From: Lachnospiraceae bacterium
Lineage (GTDB): Bacteria; Bacillota; Clostridia; Lachnospirales; Lachnospiraceae
NCBI GenBank assembly: GCA_029224965.1
Contig: JAQXVO010000021.1
Location: 1-64,000, forward strand
Direction: 5' to 3'
DNA length: 64,000 nucleotides
Positions 15,779-23,837 of the stretch are shown piece after piece (position 1 is the first letter of the stretch; each line of letters begins with the position of its first letter). The position numbers and the translations under genes were made by a program. The notes below the pieces were generated by a model. The model saw only the letters and a list, made by a program, of their open reading frames with translations, was not told the DNA's origin and made no database searches.

Positions 15779-15956
15779 TTCTCTGGATTTTACTGAAAAT
15801 CTTGTCTACAAGGTCACTCAGCTGCTCCTTGAAAATCAGAACCAGTCCGATAATGACAACCAAAATCAGGATCACCTCTACGACCCCTGCTCCGTCTTCC
15901 TCCTTTAGGAATCTTACAAGCTGCAGTTTCTTCCCCAGATTTTTCAATGTATTCAT
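15762..15956 (-). CDS. Flp1-type IVb pilin (probable major pilin)
   Basis: 64 residues: basic leader MNTLKNLGKKLQLVRFLKEE, then DGAGVVEVILILVVIIGLVL, a hydrophobic helix with the Glu typical of position 5 of the mature type IVb pilin, then a short amphipathic tail KEQLSDLVDKIFSKIQ. A24 peptidase would cut before the GVVE region. Length and layout fit Flp1 pilins of Clostridia. A GGGGGAAC Shine-Dalgarno precedes the ATG. The 194 bases upstream, back to tadC, contain no convincing gene. Confidence 0.88.
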   Translation of the reverse strand: MNTLKNLGKKLQLVRFLKEEDGAGVVEVILILVVIIGLVLIFKEQLSDLVDKIFSKIQRNANSV

Positions 15957-16150
15957 AATGTTCCCCCTTACTTTCTTTTGCTGGGATTTTTTGATTTTCC
16001 CGTTGAAAATTCCAAAGTCCCTCTATTTCCGTCTTTTTCATTCCCGGATCATATCTCTGTATAATTTTCATAACTTCCCGGCAGATGACTGTTGTTTACT
16101 GCCCTGTATTTTTTTCCCGAATCAAATTTCATAACTCCGCAAATTTTTCC

Positions 16151-17440
16151 TTACCCGAAGGTTCCGCTCTGAATTCCATAGATGGACGGAAAGATCAGAA
16201 CCGCCAGAACTACGCCCATCAGAAGCATCATGGGAAGCAGAAGCTTCGTTGTAATCTTTTCTCCCTCTGACCGAACTCTGGCTTTTGACTCCTCGCGGAC
16301 TTCCCTTGCTTCTCTTTCCAAATGCAGAAGCAGGTCACCGGTTCCCCTGGCCAGATTCTGTGTTAAAAGCAGCGATAATTTCCGAAAGCTTCGTTCTCCT
16401 GCCCGTCTGCCCATGCCTTCATAGGCCTTCTGTTCTCCGATTCCGGACTCCATCTCCCGAATCGTCTGAAGCAGGAGCTCATAGCCCGGCCTTTTCTTTG
16501 TCTTTCCCCGTTTCTGCCGGTCCAGATAAGCTTTCCCGATCCTTTCCATGGCTCCTCTGGTTGTAATTCCAGACTGAACATAGAGATAGAGCATGTTCAG
16601 AATGCCCGGATAGTCATCCCGTAAAGCCTGCAGATATTTTTCTTTTCGTCTCTTTTTTTCTTCCATTCCGGCAAAGGTCAGGGCAAAGGCTGCAATCAGA
16701 CCCAGGACAGACAGATTCCGCCCCCGTCCGCCGTCTTTTTCAAACCAGGAGAGCTTCAGCTTCCCTGCTTTCTTCGGAAGCTTCATTTCCTTCTGGTCTT
16801 TGTTTTCCGCGCCTGCATCTGCCCATGCCTGATCCAGGATCTTCCGAAGACCGTCTGCGTCCTTTGGATTGGCAGGATAGATGACCAGAGGATATTCCTC
16901 AACGATTCTGGTCTCCTGACAGGTCAGCTCTACCCTGCCGACAGCCTCGGTCTTCTTTATGCCCGCATTCAGGACCTCTCCGTCGGAACGGATCAGGTCA
17001 TCCGGTTCAAAGGTCCAGCTGGCCGTCACCCAGCCGTCTGCATAGGAGGATGCCGGTTTCAGATCCTTTTCGATTTTCGAAAGGCTCTTATTTTCGCCCG
17101 GAAGCGACTGATCGATTTCCTTTTCCGCCTGAGCGAACTTTTTCCTGATCTCTTTGGCAGAAAGCTGCCGCTCCTCGGACTTTGCCTTGTAGGTTACTTT
17201 CTTTCTGTCACTTTTTACCGTGAATTCATAGATCTTTGCACCTTCTCCATATTCCGGACGCTTCACAGTGCTTTCCGCCAGAAAGTGACTGTGAGCAAAG
17301 TCCATTAGAGAAAGCAGAAGACCCAGACATTCGATCAGAATCAGTATCCTTACAATCTTTTTTTGAAAGGGACTGCCTCTGGTCTTCTGCCAGTGAATCA
17401 GTCCTGCCAGACCGGCCAGACATAACAATGATATGATCAT
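16151..17440 (-). CDS. TadC-like inner-membrane platform protein (T2SS-F fold) with large insertion
   Basis: 429 residues. The C-terminal 200 residues hold the T2SSF pattern: GILNMLYLYVQSGITTRGAMERI, SFRKLSLLLTQNLARGTGDL, and a last membrane helix LLLPMMLLMGVVLAVLIF. Unlike standard TadC of about 300 residues, two N-terminal helices (residues 1-20 and 28-46) are separated from the next (about 240-258) by some 190 mostly soluble residues rich in K and E, including KPASSYADGWVTASWTFEPD. This inserted domain may be extracytoplasmic. It follows the tadB gene by 100 bases. Confidence 0.75.
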   Translation of the reverse strand: MIISLLCLAGLAGLIHWQKTRGSPFQKKIVRILILIECLGLLLSLMDFAHSHFLAESTVKRPEYGEGAKIYEFTVKSDRKKVTYKAKSEERQLSAKEIRKKFAQAEKEIDQSLPGENKSLSKIEKDLKPASSYADGWVTASWTFEPDDLIRSDGEVLNAGIKKTEAVGRVELTCQETRIVEEYPLVIYPANPKDADGLRKILDQAWADAGAENKDQKEMKLPKKAGKLKLSWFEKDGGRGRNLSVLGLIAAFALTFAGMEEKKRRKEKYLQALRDDYPGILNMLYLYVQSGITTRGAMERIGKAYLDRQKRGKTKKRPGYELLLQTIREMESGIGEQKAYEGMGRRAGERSFRKLSLLLTQNLARGTGDLLLHLEREAREVREESKARVRSEGEKITTKLLLPMMLLMGVVLAVLIFPSIYGIQSGTFG

Positions 17441-17542
17441 AACTCCCCCTTTTTCATAACCCCGTATTCTGCGAACATCTCCTGATTCAAATCTTTTTCA
17501 CTGCCGCGAAATCCATACCGCTCTTCTCTCCAGATCAACGCC

Positions 17543-18307
17543 CTACATTTTCGCCGACTGAATGATCCGCCGGCCTAAGAATATGGCTGTCATATAAACA
17601 GCCAGACAGACGGTCATGACCAGGACTCCGGCCGGATTGTGGTAGGAGGCCTGTAGGAATTCCGGTGAGGCCAGGGAAATATAGAGCAGAATCCCAAGCG
17701 GCATCAGGCACATAATTCGAAGCTCCAGCTTTTTATCCGCTGTCAGGGCCTCGATTTCCTGCTCCAGCTCCAGATTTTCTCCAATGGCAACTGCCGTTTT
17801 CCGGATATTCTTTCCGTAATCGCCGCCCAGTCTCTTGGCAAAGGCGAAAATCTCTGCAAATCCGCTGACCTCCTCATAGGGCCAGCTGGCCGCAAATTCC
17901 ATAAATGCTTTCTCCACTGGCTGATTCAGGCGGACTCTCCGATTCAGCTGCTTTAAATCCTCCTGAAAAACCGTGCCCTCCGGATAAAGCTCCATAAGCT
18001 CTCCCTCTGCCTGAGCAAAAGCCCGCTCAATGGAATAGCCTCCGCTTAAGGATGTGGCCAGGATATTCAATAATTCCCGAAACTGCCGGTGAAACCTTTC
18101 CTGCCTTAAAAGCTCCCTGTCCTTCTGAATCCGCTTATGATTCAGAATTGAGAAGGGAAGGATCAGAATCAGGGCAAAGGGAGACCGGTAGAAAAGAAAG
18201 GCCGTAAGAAAACTGACTGCCAGATCCTCGCCACCTTCCTTCACCAGGTCGAGAAGCCGGCTCTTGTCATTTTTTCGCAGTGGATCAGTTCCCCTTCTTT
18301 CACCCAT
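17543..18307 (-). CDS. TadB-like inner-membrane platform protein (T2SS-F domain)
   Basis: 254 residues with a T2SSF domain: HRQFRELLNILATSLSGGYSIERAFAQAE, then SGFAEIFAFAKRLGGDYGKN, and two C-terminal membrane helices; a further hydrophobic stretch near residue 40. With TadC it forms the platform that couples the CpaF ATPase to pilin assembly. The start overlaps cpaF by 67 bases, but GGAAGGGGAG eight bases before the ATG supports it; a GTG overlapping the cpaF stop has no Shine-Dalgarno. Confidence 0.83.
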   Translation of the reverse strand: MGERRGTDPLRKNDKSRLLDLVKEGGEDLAVSFLTAFLFYRSPFALILILPFSILNHKRIQKDRELLRQERFHRQFRELLNILATSLSGGYSIERAFAQAEGELMELYPEGTVFQEDLKQLNRRVRLNQPVEKAFMEFAASWPYEEVSGFAEIFAFAKRLGGDYGKNIRKTAVAIGENLELEQEIEALTADKKLELRIMCLMPLGILLYISLASPEFLQASYHNPAGVLVMTVCLAVYMTAIFLGRRIIQSAKM

Positions 18308-19452
18308 TGATAAGACTCCCCTTCCTCCCGCTCTTCCTTCAGGCGGTAGAGCCGGTTCAGACGTATTTCGCCATTCTCCATCCCATTCAGTTCCGTAATC
18401 TCGATCAGTCTTCTGCTCCGGTCTCTGAGTCTGGCCAGATGGATAATGAGGTCAATGCCTGCTGCAATCTGCTGACGAATGGCAAGAAGCGGCAGGTCTG
18501 CATTTCCTCCCATCAGGACCATAACCTCCAGACGGGAAAGCATGTCTCTGGCAGAATTGGCATGACCGGTACTTAAAGAACCGGGATGTCCTGTTGCCAT
18601 AGCCTGAATCATATCCAGGGTTTCCCCGCCCCGGCATTCGCCGACGATAATACGATCCGGCCGAAGACGGAGAGAGGTCCGCACCAGGTCACGGATGGTG
18701 ACCTCCAGCTTTCCCTCCAGGGTTTTGCTGCGGCTCTCCAAGCGAATAAGATTGGGAATCCCAAGGACCACTAACTCAGCCGAGTCTTCAATCGTGATAA
18801 CACGCTGGTCCCGCGGTATAAATTCGGTCAGTGCATTTAAGAAGGTCGTCTTTCCGCTGGAGGTACCGCCAGAAATGAAAATATTGTAGCGGGCCTCCAC
18901 TGCCTTCTTTAAAAATTCCGCAATTTCCTCCGACATAGACCCCGCTGCCAGAAGCCTGTCCATAGTGATGGGCTCCTTGGGGAACTTCCGGATGGAAAGA
19001 ATTGGATGATCAATTCCGATAGGCGGAAGAACGATGCAGACCCGCTCTCCGTGAATCCGGGTATCCAGAATCGGCGAAGATTCGCTGATAATCTGGTTGT
19101 TTGCCGCCGCAATCTGCTGGATCACGTCCATCAGCCTTTCCTCGGAAGCAAATTTCCGGTCGTACAGATAGATCTGGCCTTTCTTTTCCAGAAAGATCTG
19201 ATCCGGTCCATTGACCATGATTTCCGTGATATCCTCGTCATCCAAAAGCTCCTGCAATATATCGAATTTTCTTAAGGAGTTGAAGACGGTTTCTTCCAGC
19301 TCCTGCCTCTCCTGCACAGACAGAGGCTGTTCTCTTCCAGCTCTGCAGACCTCCCGCCGGACACAGGCCCGGACGACCTCATCCTCCACATTCTGGTTTC
19401 GATCCAGCTGTTCCAGAACCCTGTTTCGGAGAATGTGATCAAGCCCGGGCAT
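18241..19452 (-). CDS. cpaF: CpaF/TadA-family pilus assembly ATPase
   Basis: 403 residues from the ATG at 19452, which has GGAGG eight bases upstream. Secretion ATPase of the GspE superfamily: an N-terminal all-alpha region, then MVNGPDQIFLEKKG, Walker A GGTSSGKT at residues 195-202, Asp box, Walker B LRLRPDRIIVGECRGGE and the His box ATGHPGSLSTGHAN. It hexamerises and powers Flp pilus extension and retraction in the Tad system. It overlaps both neighbours, so it is tightly coupled in the operon. Confidence 0.93.
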   Translation of the reverse strand: MPGLDHILRNRVLEQLDRNQNVEDEVVRACVRREVCRAGREQPLSVQERQELEETVFNSLRKFDILQELLDDEDITEIMVNGPDQIFLEKKGQIYLYDRKFASEERLMDVIQQIAAANNQIISESSPILDTRIHGERVCIVLPPIGIDHPILSIRKFPKEPITMDRLLAAGSMSEEIAEFLKKAVEARYNIFISGGTSSGKTTFLNALTEFIPRDQRVITIEDSAELVVLGIPNLIRLESRSKTLEGKLEVTIRDLVRTSLRLRPDRIIVGECRGGETLDMIQAMATGHPGSLSTGHANSARDMLSRLEVMVLMGGNADLPLLAIRQQIAAGIDLIIHLARLRDRSRRLIEITELNGMENGEIRLNRLYRLKEEREEGESYQWVKEGELIHCEKMTRAGFSTW

Positions 19453-20431
19453 ACTGGAGACCTCCAAAGTGATTTCTTACAAAGACACCCAGATTTCCAT
19501 CCATCAGTTCCTCCATGCAGTATCCCTTGCTCATATTTCCGGCATTTAAGGGCAGAAGCACCTCCTGGATGGAGATCTCCGGATTCATCTTCTTGACCGA
19601 GGCCGCAAACTGAAGGGTTCCGGTCTGGTAATAGCTTCCGGCCTTACCCAGGAGATAAATGGCATTCATTTCCTTCAGCATGGACAGAAAGCCCTGAGGT
19701 AGAGTTCCGAACAGCATGACCACGTTGGTAAAGCTCGATTTCTGAATCTGATGGATCAGCTCCAGCCACTGCTTTTCCCGGATATGGGCAAGCTCTGACG
19801 GATTGGAGACCGGCGCCAGATAGGAAAAGCCATGATAGGTTTCCAGGCAGACCTCAATGCGGAAATTATCCTTCTGCTGCTCTATTTCATAAATGGCATC
19901 CACAAGGTTGCATTCGGGCTCCCTTCCGACCAGCTGATTCAGGATGCTGTTTTCCTCGATATCGAGAAAGATGGTTTTCCCCTTTTCTGCCAGAAACCTG
20001 GCATAGGTCAGGGCGAATGGCAGCTCGAGCTCATGCCGCATGGGAGAGTAGACACCCATGATCCTGGTCTTCCCCGCATAGCGGGACTGGGGAGGCAGGT
20101 TCTTCCATTCCATGCTGGAAAGCTTATCAAGGAAGGTGTTCATCGACTGGAACTTATAGAGAGAATCATAGGTCCTATAGCCGATTTCCATAGTAGAGCA
20201 GAGCTGAATGACATGACGGATATGGAGCTTTTTCTCCCTGTCATTTTCATAAAGACGAATGTATTCCTCCGTCATGAGTCCGATATCAAAGGCACCCTCT
20301 TCCTTTTCATAAGCCGCCTGCTCTGTCAGATAGGAAACATAAAACCTCTGCCCGCTTCCCAGCAGATAGCGGACCAGAGCATCCACATAACTTTTGTCAC
20401 TGTCACAGATCAGAATTCTTACCCCGTTCAT
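19439..20431 (-). CDS. TadZ/CpaE-like protein, degenerate ParA fold
   Basis: 330 residues from the ATG that overlaps the upstream stop (ATGA); GGGGGATATT precedes it. The first 120 residues look like a receiver domain lacking the phosphorylation site (VRILICDSDKSYVDALVRYL). The rest follows the MinD/ParA layout, but where Walker A should be there is GVYSPMRHELELPFAL, without the lysines, so ATP hydrolysis is doubtful. TadZ/CpaE proteins localise the Tad machine to the pole. Identification is by position and layout as much as by sequence. Confidence 0.72.
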   Translation of the reverse strand: MNGVRILICDSDKSYVDALVRYLLGSGQRFYVSYLTEQAAYEKEEGAFDIGLMTEEYIRLYENDREKKLHIRHVIQLCSTMEIGYRTYDSLYKFQSMNTFLDKLSSMEWKNLPPQSRYAGKTRIMGVYSPMRHELELPFALTYARFLAEKGKTIFLDIEENSILNQLVGREPECNLVDAIYEIEQQKDNFRIEVCLETYHGFSYLAPVSNPSELAHIREKQWLELIHQIQKSSFTNVVMLFGTLPQGFLSMLKEMNAIYLLGKAGSYYQTGTLQFAASVKKMNPEISIQEVLLPLNAGNMSKGYCMEELMDGNLGVFVRNHFGGLQYARA

Positions 20432-20949
20432 AATATCCCCCATTTTTCAGCCAATAGAAAAAATGTATATCCTGCCAGAAGGAAAGGCGCCAGAGGAAGC
20501 CTTTCCCCCTGTCCCGGTTCTGCATACCTTTCCGAAAATCCTTCTTTCTGCTGCCTGCCCGCATACTGGAAAAGCCGGAGCAGAGAAGAAGAAAACTGCT
20601 TTGTCCGGACCAGCCGGCCAAGCGAGAATACCGCCGCCGGAAGGAATGTCCCAAAAAGAATGACCAGAATATCTTTAAAGCGAAAGGCCACTGACATGGC
20701 AGCCAGAAGCTTCACATCCCCGGCTCCGATGCCTCCGCAAAGGAAGAAGGGATAGAAGAAAAGCAGAGGCCAGATTAGCCGAAGCAAAAGGACCGGCAGA
20801 TCCTTTCCCCTCATTCCCTCCGAAAAAACTGCCAGTGAAAAGGTTATGGCCAGTGCCAGAAGGATCCAGACATTTTTGATCTTCCTTTTCCTGAAATCCG
20901 ATACCGCTGCCGGAACAAGGAAAATGTAAACCAGGAAATACGTTTTCAT
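20428..20949 (-). CDS. Prepilin peptidase, A24 family (TadV/CpaA-like)
   Basis: 173 residues from the ATG at 20949, which has GGAGG six bases upstream; the longer version starting at 21075 has no such site. Hydrophobic, with six probable helices. Catalytic aspartates: VSDFRKRKIKN near residue 16 and the GxGD motif in GGIGAGDVKLLAA. First gene of the Tad operon. It is clearly a different protein from the A24 peptidase at 12458-12892, so the cluster carries two. Confidence 0.87.
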   Translation of the reverse strand: MKTYFLVYIFLVPAAVSDFRKRKIKNVWILLALAITFSLAVFSEGMRGKDLPVLLLRLIWPLLFFYPFFLCGGIGAGDVKLLAAMSVAFRFKDILVILFGTFLPAAVFSLGRLVRTKQFSSSLLRLFQYAGRQQKEGFSERYAEPGQGERLPLAPFLLAGYTFFLLAEKWGIL

Positions 20950-20970
20950 TTGTTTCCTCCAGTGATCTGC

Positions 20971-20976
20971 ATTATA
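20971..20976 (-). promoter_or_regulatory. Probable -10 box of the Tad operon
   Basis: A perfect TATAAT on the minus strand 22 bases before the first start codon, so the leader would be only about 16 bases with the GGAGG inside. No good -35 box is seen (TTTGCT at 18 bases), which would fit an activator-dependent promoter. Confidence 0.45.
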
Positions 20977-21102
20977 GAGAGGCGGAGGGAGAAGAGCAAA
21001 GTTTTTTCGGGGTAAAAATCTCTTTGTAGAAAATGCTGAATCTGGATTTTCCGGAGGACTTTGTAGAAGATGCATAATTTTTTCAGAACTTTTTCAACAA
21101 AA

Positions 21103-21142
21103 AGATCCGGATTCCTGACAGTTTTCCACAAGAACCGGATCT
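21103..21142 (-). terminator. Second terminator-like hairpin downstream of recR
   Basis: AGATCCGG (21103-21110) pairs with CCGGATCT (21135-21142); on the minus strand it is followed by TTTTTGTTG. It lies beyond the first recR terminator and before the Tad promoter. Confidence 0.55.
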
Positions 21143-21153
21143 CTTTCGTGCAT

Positions 21154-21187
21154 AAAAAAAGAAAGCCATTTCTGACTTTCTTTTTTT
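21154..21187 (-). terminator. Terminator of the dnaX-ybaB-recR operon
   Basis: A 12-base stem (A-run plus GAAAG pairing with CTTTC plus T-run) around a ten-base loop, 23 bases beyond the recR stop. T-run of seven on the minus strand. Confidence 0.8.
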
Positions 21188-21209
21188 CTTGTCTATTTTT
21201 TCGCCAAAG

Positions 21210-21809
21210 CTAAAGTTCCGTCCGTCCATCGAGAGCCCGGAGCAGGGTGACCTGGTCTATATTTTCCAGATCTCCTCCGACCGGAACGCCGCTTGCAATC
21301 CGGGTCACCCGGATTCCGATCGGCTTAACCAGCTTACTGATATACATGGCCGTGGTCTCGCCCTCCAGATTGGAATTGGTTGCGATGATCAGCTCGTCGA
21401 CCTCCTCCTTCTGAAGGCGGGTCATCAGCTCCTTCAGGCGGATGTCTTCCGGGCCGATTCCCTGCATGGGCGAAATGGCGCCGTGAAGGACATGGTAGAC
21501 GCCTTCATATTTCCCTGTTTTCTCATAGGCAGCCAGATCCCGGGTCTGTTCGACCACCATGATCTGACGGTGATTTCTCTTGGGATTGCTGCAGATCGGA
21601 CAGATTTCCTGATCTGTCAGAGTACAGCATTCCTTGCAGTAGTGCACATGATTTCTGGCTTCCGTCAGGGTATGGGAAAGCCGTTCCACATCCTCCTTGG
21701 GCAGGTGAAGAATATGAAAGGCCAGTCTCTGAGCGGATTTCGGACCAATACCGGGCAGGCGTCCCAGCTCCTCGATCAGGGAGCTGATCTCCTTTGAATA
21801 ATATTCCAT
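21210..21809 (-). CDS. recR: Recombination protein RecR
   Basis: 199 residues, typical length. With RecO it loads RecA at gaps. Helix-hairpin-helix LGRLPGIGPKSAQRLAFHIL, the four-cysteine zinc finger CKECCTLTDQEICPIC, and a Toprim domain with MVVEQTRDLAAYEKTG and ELIIATNSNLEGETTAMYI. Third gene of the dnaX-ybaB-recR operon, 20 bases after ybaB. Confidence 0.96.
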   Translation of the reverse strand: MEYYSKEISSLIEELGRLPGIGPKSAQRLAFHILHLPKEDVERLSHTLTEARNHVHYCKECCTLTDQEICPICSNPKRNHRQIMVVEQTRDLAAYEKTGKYEGVYHVLHGAISPMQGIGPEDIRLKELMTRLQKEEVDELIIATNSNLEGETTAMYISKLVKPIGIRVTRIASGVPVGGDLENIDQVTLLRALDGRTEL

Positions 21810-21829
21810 GCTCTGTCTATCGCTCCGCC

Positions 21830-22168
21830 TTAAAACATACCGCCCATTCCGCCGGTAAACTTGGACATGGCAGCCTGTGACTGCTCATCGACCTTATGCA
21901 TGGCCTCATTGACTGCTGCCATAACCAGGTCTTCCAGAGTTTCCACATCTTCCGGGTCTACGGCTTCCGGATCGATCTTCACCTTGGTCACTTCCCGCTT
22001 GCCGGATACTGTGACTTCGATAGCTCCGCCGCCGGCACTTGCCGTGATTTCCTTGGTCTCAAGGTCCTTCTGTGCCTCTTCCATCTGTCTCTGCATGCGC
22101 TGGGCCTGCTTCATCAGATTGTTCATGTTTCCGGGCATTCCTCCCGGGAATCCGCCTCTCTTGGACAT
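21830..22168 (-). CDS. YbaB/EbfC-family nucleoid-associated protein
   Basis: 112 residues: Gly/Met-rich start, then MNNLMKQAQRMQRQMEEAQK, a central ITASAGGGAIEVTVSGKREV and a C-terminal helix. Binds DNA as a dimer; exact role unknown. Its ATG overlaps the dnaX stop by one base (TAATG), so the two are translationally coupled. Confidence 0.94.
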   Translation of the reverse strand: MSKRGGFPGGMPGNMNNLMKQAQRMQRQMEEAQKDLETKEITASAGGGAIEVTVSGKREVTKVKIDPEAVDPEDVETLEDLVMAAVNEAMHKVDEQSQAAMSKFTGGMGGMF

Positions 22169-23814
22169 TATTCGTTTCCTCCTTCTTCGGGATTGTCAAT
22201 TTCTACGTTAATATCTATATCATGCTCGGATCCGAATTTGCTGATCAGATCCTCATAAGCATCTCGGTTGTCTCTGCCGCTTTCGTTCTTTTCGAAAACA
22301 AGCTCTATATTTGCGCCGGCATAATCATTGATGATTTCCTGAATTTTCTTCTGATGATCATCCTTTTCCGGCTCGTCGAAAATCCAGCTGGACACAATGG
22401 ATCCGGAAGGATCCGACGGGTCAACCACAAGCTCCAGCTTTCCGTCCGGACTGACCGTCGGCAGAAGCTGCTTCATAAAATTTTTCATGAGGCTGTCCGG
22501 TATCCGGTCAACCATGCCGTTCCAGCCATGGGCCAGACGTTTGACCTCCTCCGGCGTCGCATCCGGAATCATCTGTTTCTTGAAGATTTCCCTGGACCTG
22601 GGTCTGCTCTCTCCCTGAGCCTGATTGGGACTGCTTTCTGTCGGAGCGAGAACCACACCCTCTTCGACCTGCTTTTCCAGATCGCTGATCCGTTCAACCA
22701 GGGAGTCCAGATCCTCTTCCATTTCCGGCCGGCACATACGGATGACTGCCACCTCCAGAAGAATTCTCTTCTGGGAAGAAAATTTCATCTCATTGGATAG
22801 ATCAGACAGGATCCGGATATAGCGGACCAGAATATGGTCATCGATATTGGCTGCCGTCTCCTTCAGAGCCTCGAAATTCTCTGTGGACATTTCCAGAAGA
22901 TCTTCCGCATGGTCCATGTTCTTTGCCAGGAGGAGATTCCTGAGATACCAGACGAAATCATTGACGAACTGGGTCAGCTCCCGGCCTTCATTTACGACGC
23001 CCTCAATGGTTTCGATGGCCCCGATGGTCTTTTTCGCCAGGATCTCGCCAAGAAGCTTCTGGAAGATTTCATTATCGACGGCTCCGAGGATTTTTAAGAC
23101 ATCGTCATAGGAAATATGACGGTCCATGTAAAAGGCGATGCACTCATCGAGGATACTCAGGCCGTCACGCATGGATCCGTCCGCACATTTTGCGATGTAG
23201 CGGAGGGCCTTATCGTCAATATCGACCTTCTCCTGATCCATGAGTTCCCTCATGCGTCCGGCAATGGTATCGATGGAAATCCGGTGGAAATCATAGCGCT
23301 GACAGCGGGAAATGATCGTGATCGGAACCTTCTGGACCTCTGTGGTGGCCAGAATGAAGATCACGTAGCTGGGCGGCTCCTCCAAGGTTTTCAGCAGTGC
23401 ATTGAAGGCACCCTGGGAAAGCATATGCACCTCATCGATAATATAGACCTTGTATTTTCCTTCTGTGGGAGGATAGGCGACCTCTTCGATAATATCCCGG
23501 ATATTGTCTACGCCGTTGTTAGAGGCCGCATCGATCTCAATAACATTGAGAGAGCTTCCGTCCAGGATATGCTGACAGGTCGGGCAGTCATTGCAGGGAC
23601 TGCCGTCCTCCAGAGGATGCTCGCAGTTGACCGCCCGGGCCAGGATCTTGGCCACGGTGGTCTTACCGGTTCCTCTGGTCCCCGTAAAAAGGTAGGCATG
23701 GCCGATCCTTCCGGTCCGGACCTGATTCTTCAGGGCAGTAATAATGTGATCCTGCCCTTTTACGTCCTGAAATTCCCGGGGACGGAATTTCCGGTATAAT
23801 GCCATATATGACAT
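22168..23814 (-). CDS. dnaX: DNA polymerase III subunits gamma and tau
   Basis: Clamp-loader ATPase subunit. 548 residues from the ATG at 23814 (MSYMALYRKFRP), with GGAG seven bases upstream; an upstream TTG is inside that Shine-Dalgarno. Walker A TGTRGTGKTTVAK, a four-cysteine zinc module (CEHPLEDGSPCNDCPTC), Walker B IDEVHMLS, and SRC (IISRCQRYDF) follow. The C-terminal part from about residue 370 is the tau region. No tau/gamma frameshift slippery site was looked for in detail. It starts 23 bases after a tocopherol-cyclase-like gene. Confidence 0.95.
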   Translation of the reverse strand: MSYMALYRKFRPREFQDVKGQDHIITALKNQVRTGRIGHAYLFTGTRGTGKTTVAKILARAVNCEHPLEDGSPCNDCPTCQHILDGSSLNVIEIDAASNNGVDNIRDIIEEVAYPPTEGKYKVYIIDEVHMLSQGAFNALLKTLEEPPSYVIFILATTEVQKVPITIISRCQRYDFHRISIDTIAGRMRELMDQEKVDIDDKALRYIAKCADGSMRDGLSILDECIAFYMDRHISYDDVLKILGAVDNEIFQKLLGEILAKKTIGAIETIEGVVNEGRELTQFVNDFVWYLRNLLLAKNMDHAEDLLEMSTENFEALKETAANIDDHILVRYIRILSDLSNEMKFSSQKRILLEVAVIRMCRPEMEEDLDSLVERISDLEKQVEEGVVLAPTESSPNQAQGESRPRSREIFKKQMIPDATPEEVKRLAHGWNGMVDRIPDSLMKNFMKQLLPTVSPDGKLELVVDPSDPSGSIVSSWIFDEPEKDDHQKKIQEIINDYAGANIELVFEKNESGRDNRDAYEDLISKFGSEHDIDINVEIDNPEEGGNE

Positions 23815-23837
23815 AGATTGCTCCAATCTTTCAGCAG

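Noticed and set aside
15814-16071. Frame of 85 codons between tadC and the pilin gene
   Set aside because: Its second half overlaps the Flp pilin out of frame and it resembles nothing.
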